Shown here one piece after another: positions 1-10,328 of a DNA stretch of 64,000 bases. The stretch comes from Branchiostoma floridae. Its lineage: Eukaryota > Chordata > Leptocardii > Amphioxiformes > Branchiostomatidae. Made by a program: the position numbers and the translations under genes. The stretch covers positions 19,272,723-19,336,722 of the forward strand of contig NC_049988.1 in NCBI RefSeq assembly GCF_000003815.2. Reading direction: 5' to 3'. Numbering within the stretch: the first letter of the stretch is position 1; each line of letters begins with the position of its first letter. Below the pieces are notes generated by a model. The model did not search any database. It had not been told where the DNA came from and worked only from the letters and a program-made list of their open reading frames with translations.

Positions 1-1338
1 TTCGCCTTTGTTGTACTCTAAAGAGCCGTCATTGAGAACCCCGGGTACTGTTTCCTCGCTGTTAACCCGATATTTCACACCCACGGGCGGGAGCCCTTTA
101 AAGTGCAAGCTCCGCTGAAAAATGCGTACCTACTGCTACTGGCCTCCTTAACAGGCATTTCTTTGGTTTATTATCGGCCGTTTTCGGGTTCTATGTCAAT
201 TCTAATTGTAGTTAAAAACGGTTTCAGTCGCTACATGAGTCGCAACCGTGCCCTGGATACCGTGGATAACAACACACTGCCACTAAAGCCTCTTGAAAAG
301 GCTTCTTCACCTTTTACCTTTTCACCCTTGCAAGCTCCGCTGAAAAAATGTGCGTTCAACAAGCAAGACAAAACAATTACAGCCTTGTCTTAGTAAAAGC
401 ACGAGTTTTCAAGTTTTGAAGACGAAATCTAAATGGACAAAATAGGATGAACAAGTGTCGTGTGGGGCAAACTGCAGGGTTGTTGGTTCAGAACCATGAG
501 GTCCCGTGGTCAAATTCTGCCAGCTCAGAATGTAGTCTGTCATATCATGCCACCGATCTCGTTCTCCCAGGCAATTAATGCAACATCAGCCACTGCATCC
601 AGGTGTAAAACGGGAACCTGACTTCGGTCGAGGACTGGTAAAAGTCAGAGTAAAGAGGGAGATGGGCTCCTTTTCCCAACACCGTGCCCTAGCTAGACAC
701 AGTTGATAACAAAACACTGCCCTTACGGTCTCAAAACAAAAAGGCTATGGGACTACCTACTACCTCCCCCCGTAAATATGGGTCAATGGGTCACGCTATT
801 TTTATATTATCCGCATTGCCGGGTAGTAATAAAGGTGTGCCCTGACCGATGATTTATGATTGACAGGGTCACGTGACCTGTGACGACATGTTGCGCATCC
901 CGTGATGCAGGGTTGTCGTATCGGTTACATCGGTCTTGCGTCAGAACACGTCATCACGAACCCCGAGGGGATACCCTCCCTAGCATACTTGCATACATAC
1001 CACCAATTGCAAGTCACACGAGTGACATTGTCTTACTACAGGTAATGTTTGAGGCCAATGAAGTAGTGTTTTGGTTAGGTAACCAGGCTACACAACAGCG
1101 GGTAAAATATTATCTTCTTCCGGCCACAAACGAAACTTAAATTAGTAAACTTTTGTGGCCTTTCGGATGTTTCTTTGGTTTATTCTTAATGAATGAATAT
1201 AGGTTATGTTATTATTAGATTTATTGATTGTCGGTTTTGTTATAAATGTTTCACAATCGACAAAAAGGCCAAGGGCGACCTAAAAATATCCGAACATTAG
1301 ATATAAATTGTACTGCCAAACTTCTAGTGTAACATATA
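1..1338. other. Non-genic stretch with diverged repeat pieces
   Basis: No convincing gene is seen; the open frames here are short and lack recognisable domains. A piece starting GCAAGCTCCGCTGAAAAA occurs near 107 and again near 328. A segment near 245-330 (ending CACTGCC plus a purine-rich stretch) resembles 675-760 and also the left end of the inverted-repeat element at 57884-58175, so both are probably old fragments of that family. Confidence 0.5.
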
Positions 1339-1415
1339 GTTAGGCCACACTGACTTAATTTTATGGATGACATTCGCGCGCGCATTCATTTTCACCTGGT
1401 AAGAAAAAAAACTAT
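1339..1415. mobile_element. Fragment of the GGATGACATCC terminal-repeat family
   Basis: Starts TTAGGCCACACTGACTTAAT and runs into TATGGATGACATTC. This matches the ends of the elements at 15433-16312 and 22746-23196, which begin with about T(T/A)AGGCCA and contain GGATGACATCC. Only one end is present, so this is a solo or truncated terminus. Confidence 0.5.
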
Positions 1416-1769
1416 GGAAGTTTTCGCGCTACCTCCAAGCTTTCTATCCGGCCCCTTCTGTCTCAGCGTCGCACCAAAACATAAAATAACCCCAGAGTAA
1501 GATATATGGCCGTCTGTGTGTAATCATTTGTGCCGCGAAGCGTTGACGCTGAAACTAATGTTTTTAATAATTGTCTCCCTTCTGGTGTTAACAATTGTAA
1601 CGCGATAGAGCAATTCAGGGTCTGGATAATGACCCTGCTATCTGTGCCGTGTTGTTGAGAAATAAACCATTATCTTAAACGGCGTCAAACGTGCCACCAG
1701 AAACACGATCTTCCGAAGTGGCAAAGGTAGTCAACCAATATTACTAGACACAGCGATATCGATGAACCC

Positions 1770-2417
1770 CAGGGGTGCCTAAGCATTTGCACGAACCCTA
1801 TGAAATTCGTACGAATATTATGTGATACACACGAATCACTATGCGAAAACGCACGAATATTATGAAATTCGCACTAATCACTATGCGAAATCGTACGAAT
1901 TTTATGAAATTCGCACGAATCACTATGTGACACACACGAGCCTTATGTGATTTGCACGATCCTTATGCAAAAACGGCGGCCGGGAGGAGGCATGATTTTG
2001 AGCGTTTCTACCCCATATATTTATATTTCAAGGCATGGAATGGACATTTACCGTCCCAAAGATGTATTTGATAGCCTGCGAGCTACTGTTTCTCTTCATT
2101 TCCGCGAGTTACATCGTATTTTCAATCTCCCAAACGACTAAGCCTCCATTTTGAAAATCCCGCTCCATTTTTCACATCANNNNNNNNNNNNNNNNNNNNN
2201 NNNNNNNNNNNNNNNNNNNNNNNNNNNNNNNNNNNNNNNNNNNNNNNNNNNNNNNNNNNNNNNNNNNNNNNNNNNNNNNNNNNNNNNNNNNNNNNNNNNN
2301 NNNNNNNNNNNNNNNNNNNNNNNNNNNNNNNNNNNNNNNNNNNNNNNNNNNNNNNNNNNNNNNNNNNNNNNNNNNNNNNNNNNNNNNNNGGGATCGTGCA
2401 ATGCTTAGGCACCCCTG
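1770..2417. mobile_element. CAGGG-ended inverted-repeat element with 5-bp flanking duplication
   Basis: The left end reads CAGGGGTGCCTAAGCATTTG and the right end is the reverse complement of nearly the same sequence (GCTTAGGCACCCCTG at 2403-2417). AACCC immediately flanks both ends (1765-1769 and 2418-2422). The inside left half is a degenerate minisatellite (about 1785-1970) of CGAATcactATGcGA-like units. The middle is an assembly gap, so coding capacity is unknown. The termini look hAT-like, but the duplication is 5 rather than 8 bp. The class is an inference. Confidence 0.7.
2180..2389. other. Assembly gap (210 N)
   Basis: Run of undetermined bases inside the inverted-repeat element. It adjoins repetitive sequence, which probably caused the gap. 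Open frames crossing it are meaningless. Confidence 1.
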
Positions 2418-2660
2418 AACCCTAGTCTCCAGCAGACCCTACGGTGCCTCAGAAATAGTATCAAAGCTGGCAAGAGACTTAGTATATAGCGGCACCAAAC
2501 TTTCGTCGCACCCAAACGTAAAACCCAGAGTAAGATTTATGACAGTCTGTGTGTAATCATTTGTGCCGCGAAGCGTTGACGCTGAAACGGCGCCAAACGT
2601 GCCGGGAGGGCTTTATGTTGGTACGGCGCAGATAAACCGGCGGTAGTGATGGATGGTACA

Positions 2661-3703
2661 GTAGAACGTGTCGCAGGGGACCCAAATATCATATTCTACC
2701 GGCGTTCGTAGGGAAAACTAGTGTGTTATTTTCTCCGATTTTTTTGTTATAACTAACGTTAAAGTACGTAAATGTTCATTTTCGAGGCAAGGAGATACAT
2801 GTAAGGTAAACGTGGTATCTCACTGCACTTGGGGCACTGGTGCGGCATTGCGGCGCTCAAAAGACACTCAAGGAATGTCAGAGATGAAGAACGAATTATC
2901 TTCCGTTTTGTATATTTTGTTGTCTTCTAAGGCATACTTTTACGTACTACGCAATATCTGAATTATAAAAAAAAAATCGGAGAAAATAACACAACAGTTC
3001 CGCAGTGAACGAACCCCACAGTGCCGCACCGGTGCCCCAAGTGCAGTGAGATACCACTTAAGAATTCGGCTCAATCTCTGGTTTGCCGCGTTTGTTTTTG
3101 CCATATATGTATCTCCTTGGAGATGGACATTTGCATACTTAAACGTGCGTGTCAAGCAAGCTGGGACGGGAGATTTCCCAGGGGTGATCCTCAAGAACTT
3201 GCCGTCGCCGTGAGCGCCTTAAGGTTTAATAAGGCGCACAGTTATCGTTCTCAGCTCGTGTCACTGCATAGACTGATATATACTACAAGGTAGAACGTGT
3301 CGCTGGGGACCCAAACAAATATCATACTCTACCGGCGTTCGCAAGGAAAAACTACTAGTTCTACAAATGACTACGTATCCGGGTACGTCCCCCTTCCTCT
3401 CTCTCCGCCCCTCTCTCCCTCCCTCCCTCTTTCTGTCTCTTCCCCTCTCTTTTAACTTTCAGTTCTCCCTCCTCCTACCATTCAGCCGTTCCAAATGTTG
3501 ACAAAAAAAATGAGACATCATGAGCCGAATTCTTGTGTATTTCCTTGGAGATGAACTTTGGCACTCTAATGTACGTATCAAGCAAGATGGGACAAGAGAT
3601 CTCCAAGAATTTGCCGTCGCCGTGAGCGCCTTAAGGTTTATTAAGGCGCTCAGTTATTGTTTCCAGTCCGTGTCGCTGAATAGTATGATATATACTACAA
3701 GGA
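2661..3703. mobile_element. Candidate small split-direct-repeat element (tentative)
   Basis: Two different repeats alternate. X (about 65 bp, starts GTAGAACGTGTCGC) is at 2661-2722 and 3290-3359. Y (about 170 bp, ends ATATATACTACAAGG) is at about 3108-3290 and 3532-3703. The second X follows the first Y with no gap, giving X1-body-Y1X2-spacer-Y2. Known PAT/Ngaro-type retroelements have this order. The copies are more diverged than in the other two candidates and no shared core of several bases is evident at the ends. The body also contains crossed inverted repeats (2721-2745 with 2962-2993; 2811-2850 with 3018-3056). No coding sequence is recognisable. Confidence 0.45.
3385..3455. repeat. Polypyrimidine tract (CTCCCT-rich)
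   Basis: Almost uninterrupted C/T on the plus strand, low complexity, lying in the short spacer of the preceding candidate element. Confidence 0.85.
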
Positions 3704-4351
3704 CACCTTTATTAGAAGTATTAGGGGCCCCCGCAAGTGCTATTTGTTCGTGATAGAGTCGTGTGTAGGCACGATATGTCGTTAGGTGTGATGGAATGTA
3801 ACATAACCAGATGCCGTTTATAAGTTTAATGCAAGTTCTTGCCTGAGGGCTAATTGCAAGTGACAAACACTCTAGTATAAAGTCTAACGCTGAACTGTAG
3901 ACTGTAGTTCTAAGACGAACGATCCCACCTTTTCTATATTGTGTGGGTTTTGTGATGTTATTAAAGAGGAGAGTTGTTTTCTTTTGTGACCTGGACTTTA
4001 TTCTGATCCACATGTCTGACTTACATGCCTATGAAGCTGGTGTGTTATGACAAAACACCGGGTATATCAGTTGACTCATACGTACGTGCACCGAACGTCG
4101 AACGCGTGAGCTTTTAATCACATTTGCAATGGCTTGCCAATGTAACGTTATATTGAACTCGTCTCAGAGTCGCAGAGATAAGCAAATAACAGTGTCCACA
4201 AAATGCCTCATTGTTGCACGTATGAGTCAAACTTTTATAACCGGTATTGTCGACATTTTCTACTGGTATTCAGACAATTCTGTAGTTCCTGGGGGTTACT
4301 GTAAAGGATGCACTTTCCACTGATAGTTGCCACTTAGAGTCACTGATAAGA
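3704..4351. other. Non-genic stretch
   Basis: AT-rich sequence with no recognisable gene, RNA or repeat copy elsewhere in the window that I can identify. Confidence 0.4.
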
Positions 4352-4546
4352 TACTGTAAATGCAGAAATGTTCGCGGTGGATTAATGTTCGCGGTCACCG
4401 CGAACTTAAAACCACCGCGAACATTTTTCTAGTATGGTATTAGACTGCAGTCTATGGTGTTACCGCGAAATTAAAACCACCACGAAAAGTCCTTTTCCCC
4501 GCTACCGCGAAATTAAATCCCCGCGAACTTAAATGCATTTACAGTA
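4352..4546 (+). mobile_element. Palindromic MITE with TACTGTAAATGCA ends
   Basis: Begins TACTGTAAATGCAGAAATG and ends TAAATGCATTTACAGTA, so the termini are inverted repeats. The interior repeats CGCGAACxTTAAA / TTCGCGGTGG in both orientations and can fold back along most of its length. A second copy in the opposite orientation is at 44410-44623. TA at both edges fits a TA target. Non-coding. Confidence 0.85.
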
Positions 4547-5079
4547 TTTCACTTGTGTAAAGTGGCGCTGCTAATGTACATTCTATGATATGAAACCATT
4601 GCCACGTTGTCCTTGTCTCTGTTTCATCATATCTGGTGCGAAAAAAAAAAGAGAAAACAACACACTGAGTCAGCTTCATAACCACGCACAATTCCGCACG
4701 GGTCCCAGTGCGATGCCCCGACATGACCTCACAGCCGATCGACACCTGATAGGATGTCACGGGTGAGTAATGGGCAGCCTCCTGATTGGTCAGCGGAAAT
4801 GATTCAGAAACACGTTCGTTGGAACACGTTCGACCATGATTGATGCTCGGTACAGAGGTCATAATTAAGGTCAGAGGGGTCACGTGGTAATATCAGCAAC
4901 TTCTGCATTTCTGAAACAAAACGATAATAATTTTATATTCCGTCAAAATAACGTTACAGCATTACTCTCGAATGCTCATATTTGTTTTTTAAAGCGCACA
5001 TTTTAATAACTACCATCAAGTTATAAACCCTGGCGCCAAGAACTTAACATTAGCGTGTTAACGAAAAAAAATCATTTTC
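4547..5079. other. Non-genic stretch
   Basis: No gene seen. A minus-strand open frame covers 4539-4883 but has no recognisable domain or homologue, so it is not called. Confidence 0.4.
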
Positions 5080-6240
5080 ACTGGGCACTTGGGAATTTTC
5101 CTGTGGGAAGTCATTTTTAAAAAGAACCGAATACAAATTGCGTTAGCTTAATTGCTTGGACACAAACCTTGAAGCATCACGTCTCAAGTCAATCAATATA
5201 TTCCCCAAGTGCACATTTTCAGCTTGATCGACGAACTTAATCCAAGCTCCAAGCAATTAACAAACCATCCTGTTATAGGTATTTTCTTTCATCCGACTGT
5301 GGTAAGTTTCCCGAAAGGCACCTTGTCTGACAACAACCGAAGATAACCAAATTGCGTGGTCTATAAACGTTGTAAAGTTACATCCGAAATCACCCATTTT
5401 TCCCAAAGTGCACGTATTTTACTTGAACCATAAACTCATAACCCGAACCTCCAGGCACCTAACGAACAGGAATCATTTTCACCATACACTTGGGAATTTC
5501 ACATTCAAAGGTCACCTAAGCTAAATATAACCGGAGGCAAATTGCGCCAGCCAAATTGCTTGGACTACAAACTTGATTTTACATTCCAAGCTAGTCAATC
5601 AAGTTTCCCCAAACGCGCGTCAGAGCGATTTGACACAGCGCTGAACGACTTTCATACAGAAAAAAATATATGTTTTTGCGCTTTGTGTGTTTTGCTGTCT
5701 TTTTAGTTACGCTTATACATTTTGTATGATGTTCCCATTATAAAGTCAAGGTGATTTGAGCTTTCATGAAGAAACAAAAGTTCAAACTAACAAACAAACA
5801 AACAAACAAACAAACTTAATTTAGAACACAGCGACGCACCGCCGACATGCCACAGTCCGGTGAGATACCCCCTTTACGTTCGTTTAAGACCCACTTTCAC
5901 ATGGCACTTGGGAATTTCGCAATCGTTAGTTAAAAGCGCAGAAATTGCGTTAGCTTAATTGCTTAGACTACACAAGCTTCATAATATCACGTCCAAAGTC
6001 AATCAAGTTTTTGTTACTTTTTCCCAAAGCGCATATTTCTTTTACGTATACAGTTATGCTTAAAGTAATAAACCCAATCTCCAAACATCTAACGAATCAA
6101 TATTAATTTCACACTACACTTGGGATTTTTCCCATCGAATGTCGCCTACCCTTGATACGAATTGCTCAGACCACAAACATCAATATTTTTTTAACGTTAT
6201 TACTAACAAATCACCAAGGAAGTCCACCAAAGGATTTTGC
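5080..6240 (+). repeat. Diverged tandem repeat, units of about 205 bp
   Basis: CACTTGGGAATTT recurs near 5087, 5485, 5904 and (as CACTTGGGATTTT) 6118. AATTGCxTxAGCTTAATTGCTT recurs near 5137, 5553 and 5945. Spacings of about 398, 419 and 212 suggest a unit of about 205 bp with decayed copies between. A stretch near 5615-5890 is unrelated and looks inserted. A last piece of the unit appears at 6650-6700. Non-coding. Confidence 0.65.
5783..5815 (+). repeat. (AAAC)n microsatellite
   Basis: Seven to eight consecutive CAAA units. Confidence 0.95.
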
Positions 6241-6291
6241 CAAACAGTTGATAATTTCCCGTCCACGGTTAGAAGATCAGTGCCTATCCTT

Positions 6292-6482
6292 AATGAATGA
6301 ATGAAGACCTTTATTGTACATACTACTATATACATACTTGGTTAAGTACAGGTCGCAACAGAATATAGTTGACAGAAATATGAAACATTTACAATGTCAA
6401 CCAACAGATGGATCATACTCTACTACTATACTAATAAGTGAATTCGATTTTTTTCTCGCTTCTTTGTGATACAGAAGATACG
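6292..6482 (-). mobile_element. LINE 3' tail, minus strand
   Basis: The plus strand begins AATGAATGAATGAAGACC, followed by TTTATTGTACA and AAGTACAGGTCGCAACA. Read on the minus strand this is a 3' UTR with an AATAAA-like signal and a terminal TTCATT repeat. The same tail occurs at 48953-49330 and 51722-52600, where degraded coding sequence precedes it. This copy is 5' truncated to the tail. Confidence 0.7.
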
Positions 6483-6494
6483 AACCCAGGAATT

Positions 6495-6648
6495 AATCTC
6501 CAAGCAGATCCTACGGAAGCATAAGATACTATCAAAAGCTGGCAGAGAGGTGAGTGTGTATGCTCCTGTGCCCGTCTGACTCCCTTTGGCCGGCTATACA
6601 CCTTGGCCAGATTTGATCTTATGCCACCGTAGAATCTGCTTGGAGATA
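6495..6648. mobile_element. Fold-back MITE, TCTCCAAGCAGAT ends, 11-bp flanking repeat
   Basis: The left end AATCTCCAAGCAGATCCTACGG-like sequence is matched inversely by a right end CCGTAGAATCTGCTTGGAGATA-like sequence. ACCCAGGAATT lies directly on both sides (6484-6494 and 6649-6659), as a target-site duplication would. The right flank continues as the tandem repeat of 5080-6240. Non-coding. An end of the same family is at about 14830-14850. Confidence 0.7.
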
Positions 6649-6810
6649 ACCCAGGAATTGCGTTAGCCTTAATTGCTAAGATGACAAACCGGCCGGTAAA
6701 TTGCTCCGTCTGCTCTCTGCATCTCCGGTTTGCATTCCCGGCATTCCTGTACAGCACGGGCGACTTGCGCGGGAAGGGGCCGCAAAGGGGAGGGTACCAG
6801 CCAGTACATG

Positions 6811-7009
6811 TACTCTCCAAGCAGAGGTTCAACTCTGCCTGTTTTTGACGTCTTTAAGTAGCGTTTTTGTCGGGCCTTCTACTTAGTTCCCTAGTCTCCA
6901 TGACCGGCAGAGGTTTGGCCGAATGAAGAAAGCGGTACAAGATAGAAAGCCGGACAGAAACGCATAAAAACGTCAAAACAGGCGGAGCCGAACATCTGCT
7001 TGGAGAGTA
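6811..7009. mobile_element. MITE, TACTCTCCAAGCAGAGGTT family
   Basis: Terminal inverted repeats TACTCTCCAAGCAGAGGTT and its inverse CTGCTTGGAGAGTA. The inner arms also pair (GTTTTTGACGT with ACGTCAAAAC; GGGCCTTCTA with TAGAAAGCC). Full relatives are at 20915-21145, 22261-22450 and 41659-41842, with fragments near 11241 and 56137. TA edges suggest a TA target. Non-coding. Confidence 0.8.
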
Positions 7010-7099
7010 GGGGGAGGAGACGTATTAGAGTTACCGGAAACTGTCTAAGATTTACCGGAAATGTTCTTAATGTTAGATCCATGGGGAGCGTTCTTAATA

Positions 7100-7310
7100 C
7101 AGTCAACAGCCATGAAAGTCGTATAACGACGATACCCGATAAAATATCGATAATGATGATGATAACCACAGTAATAAAGATAGAGATGAAAGTGATAACG
7201 GTGGTAACGTTAATGATAACACAGTAATGATGATTATATGATAATAATGGGGATAATGATTTTAACACTACTACTGCTACTGTGATGATTATGATGATAC
7301 TAAACTGTAA
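7100..7310 (+). repeat. Imperfect GAT/AAT-rich simple repeat
   Basis: Dense GATAATGATGATGAT-like trinucleotide sequence. The long open frames on either strand here reflect composition only. Confidence 0.8.
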
Positions 7311-7574
7311 CAACTGTAATATTAGATTTATTAGGCAAGATCGCTACTTTCAAAAGGCAAGGAAATGATGAAAGGAGTGCAGATAGTATCCTATTTGTCC
7401 TGTTCGCCATTGATCCTCCGGTATGAAGTGATGCGGAAAACTGCCGTCTGAAGCCTAAAGTTGTCTGTGAGCTAATGCGCCCGCCGTATAGCGGGCGCCC
7501 AGCACCGCCCGAAGCGAGAACATGTCGAGGGTTGGGTGGGCGGGTTCGCTTTAGGCCCCAGACGAGGACGGAGG

Positions 7575-7741
7575 ATCTGGCAGCATGCACGTTGTGCTCA
7601 GGTGTGCACCTCTATATATACCTGGTAACCGGAAGTGACGTCATCCCTATCGGACCAATGGGCGAACAGAATAAATAGTATCCTATTTGTCCTGTTCGCC
7701 ATTGATCCTCCGGTATGAAGTGATGCGGAAAACTGCCGTCT
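7575..7741 (-). repeat. Internal B1A2 junction of the 2.9-kb element
   Basis: 7575-7679 duplicates 10224-10328 and 7675-7741 duplicates 7383-7449. The five shared bases ATAGT (7675-7679) belong to both. In the replication model for this class, such a fused copy templates the junction of the circular intermediate. Confidence 0.75.
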
Positions 7742-8391
7742 TTGCCCCAGCCCTCTTTGGCTGTTATGCTCCTACCTATTTCCGGCATTCAAATGCTTTC
7801 ACTTCGTCGCCTCCCTACTATGATACTTTCCAGAGGTATCTATTCGCTCCTTTCCTCTTCCTGAATACTGTTAAAAAACACTCCCTATCTTCATCCCGTC
7901 TTCCCGTCCTTATCATCACTCTCTCACCTTTCCTCTCCCCTTACCCATCCAATCCCTTTCTTATATCTCTCGACTTGTCCCCCACACTTCATCATGTTCT
8001 TCTCTGAACTTCGTCAAAACAACGCTTACCCACTCTAATCGGCCGCAGCGCGCGCTTCGAAAACTGAGGGAAAATCAACGCCGAGAATACCGATCTAAAT
8101 TTCTCCACGTACAAAAGTTGAGCGAAAACAGGAAGGAATGAAAATTCTTCGAATGCTATCCTATCTTCTCGACGACTATGGGAACCACGCCTTTCTGATG
8201 TCCCATAAAGGGAGCTCTCTAGTGCATCTGGCAAAATCCGCAATGTTCCGAAAAACAACAAGATCCTATGCGCACAATTTCAAAAAACGCAAAACATATT
8301 GCTCACTCCATTCCTTATGCCCGTGTCCCACAAACACTATAACCAAGCCTCAGTCCGGACCAAGTCCTTACACACTCCCGCATAGCATGTT

Positions 8392-8815
8392 ATCCAGCCT
8401 TCCGCGGAACCCCGTCGCGCTGGATAAAATCGCCAAATGTCAAACAAGAGCGTACACAACTTTTAGGGTTTTCCAAGAATCCAGCTTTCCGCGGAACCCC
8501 TTCGCACTGGATGATATCACAACAAATCACGAAAAGGAAAAAAAAAAAAAGAACACAATTTCTCGGATCGTCCAGCCTTCCGCGGAAACCCTTCGCACTG
8601 GAAACGTCACACCGAGCTGAAGAAAAACTGCACATTTTTTTTTTTCTTTTTTGGGTCATTCAGCTTACCGCGGAACCCCATCGCACTGAATGATATCTTG
8701 CCGTGCTAAAAACGGCGTCAGACCAAAGACGTTCTTGGTCAGACCAATCTCAAAACAGGGTTACTCGATTAGTTCCTAACCATCCAGCATCCCGCGGCAC
8801 CCCATCGCACTGGAA
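8392..8815 (-). repeat. Five regularly spaced 34-bp palindrome-ended repeats
   Basis: Copies at 8392-8425, 8479-8512, 8570-8603, 8658-8691 and 8782-8815. Start-to-start spacings are 87, 91, 88 and 124 bp. Each has arms of the type ATCCAG and CTGGAT, and an inner CCGCGG usually within TTCCGCGGAA. Copy 4 has ATTCAG with CTGAAT, a paired change that keeps the arms complementary; copies 3 and 5 lose only the outermost pair. The intervening sequences are unrelated. They lie inside the 2.9-kb retroelement. Function unknown: recombinase or other protein sites, or RNA hairpins, are possible. Confidence 0.8.
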
Positions 8816-10328
8816 AACGACATGTCAAAATCTATCACGAAAAGTAGGGGGAAAATGACTTACAGTTCCTTGAGTTGTCGGCGGGGTTAGCTGACCGGCA
8901 GGGGCTGGGCGGTGTCGGGGACCGGAGCGCCAGTCGACCCTGATCCTCTGACCGCTGTCCCTTGTAGCACTATATTCAGCACAAAGAACATGGTTCACAA
9001 CATAAAACATCACAGCCTAACTGTTCGGCTAACAGGTTTCCTGGCGCGTCTTGAGCCCTCTCTGCTGCTAAAGCTTGTGCAGGCCACCAACGGGTCCTAT
9101 CGGGCCGCACATCTGGCGAGGTTGATGGTGGCTTGTGCCGGCGCTGGGTGGTGATGTTTCCCGCGCGTCCCTGTTGTTGGAGGGGGAGAGCGTCAAACCT
9201 GCATGAACAACACGTGAACCATGAGACAATGGGAAGGGACGGGCGCCCGGCAACAGGTCCGGTCCCAGACAGACAAGTCTACAGATATACGCATCTTCAC
9301 ACCGCCCAGCCTCCACATGCGAGCGAGCCGCGTTACGGGAGGTTATCTGGGCCACGCGTGTCCACAACTCAAACACCACGCCTTACAGGTACGCACTCAT
9401 ACACATGCAAACTAAAACAGATGGTACCAGAAAACCCCAACACAGCCTCCTGGACCAAGCCATCGTCTTTCTCTGTTCCTGCCTGAAAAAAATTCACGAA
9501 AAACAGAAAATGACATAAAATCTGGAAACTCTCGTTCTGCTCCACACCTCAGCATTAAAAGCCAGCACACACAGGTTTCCTTTGCAGAGGAGAGAAAGGA
9601 TGCGAAAAACATGGCGACAAAGGAATTTCAGAGAACCACCGGCTTGCCACGTGGGCACCAACTATCTGCTTGGATGTGGCTGTCGAACGCTGCTAAAAAC
9701 ATACACAAAGTCACGAAACCACACAAGAATCACTCAGCTCCACGCAGAACAGAACGCCAGCGTGAATTAAAAACGTCCTAAACTCGACCCGGCCTAGAAA
9801 AAAGGATTGAAGCTGTAAAACGAAAAAATGGTGTAAGGCGGCCATCCTCGAGCCGCTAAGAGCTCATACATATGAAACGCGATAGAAATGCAAATGTTAG
9901 AACAAACAGCCGGCCCTTAGAAATTCCAGGCATCCAGCACAGCAAGAACAAGGACGGTACATGTAGCTCTGCACTCCTGAAAGCACACACGGTAATTGAA
10001 ACACGAGAGAACACGGAATATCTCGTCAAACCTTCCGGGGGACCAAGCAACGTCCCCCGTACACCGACCCGGCGATACCGCTAAACCCTCGAGGTCCCTT
10101 CGGCGTCCCAGACCGACCGTCTCTGGGCGCTGGAACTAACGCAAACCTCCTGTCGGCATCTTCAGCTTGGACATGTTTGCTTCGGCGGTGCCGGTGGAGT
10201 GTGGACCCAGACGTGGTCGGGGAATCTGGCAGCATGCACGTTGTGCTCAGGTGTGCACCTCTATATATACCTGGTAACCGGAAGTGACGTCATCCCTATC
10301 GGACCAATGGGCGAACAGAATAAATAGT

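Larger units (their letters stand above)
1468..2603 (+). repeat. Direct duplication flanking an inserted element
   Basis: A block of about 85 bp at 1468-1556 (contains GTGTGTAATCATTTGTGCCG) recurs at 2503-2588 with few differences. A following GGCGtCAAACGTGCC piece is present at 1680-1695 and 2589-2603. The inverted-repeat element 1770-2417 lies between the copies. A local duplication older or younger than that insertion would explain the layout. Confidence 0.6.
7383..10328 (-). mobile_element. 2.9-kb non-autonomous split-direct-repeat retroelement (PAT/Ngaro-like layout)
   Basis: Two repeat pairs alternate. One pair is 67 bp (7383-7449 and 7675-7741). The other is 105 bp (7575-7679 and 10224-10328), with similarity reaching about 20 bp further. 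The two overlap in the middle by ATAGT, and ATAGT also sits at each outer edge. Read on the minus strand this is A1 (10328-10224), body, B1A2 (7741-7575), spacer of 125 bp, B2 (7449-7383). That is the order described for PAT/Ngaro tyrosine-recombinase retrotransposons. The minus-strand junction about AATAGGATACTATTTA resembles that of the 45944-54472 element. No reverse transcriptase or recombinase is recognisable in the 2.5-kb body, so the element appears non-autonomous. Body and spacer share no obvious sequence, which argues against a simple tandem duplication. Confidence 0.75.

Noticed and set aside
8392-8815. CRISPR-like array (repeats of 34 bp with unique spacers)
   Set aside because: The context is an animal genome inside a retroelement, spacers are 53-90 bp and uneven, copies differ in sequence, and no cas genes exist. 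Described as an internal repeat array instead.
7383-10328. LTR retrotransposon (flanking direct repeats)
   Set aside because: Outer ends are not copies of each other; the repeats alternate as two different pairs, which fits split direct repeats, not LTRs.
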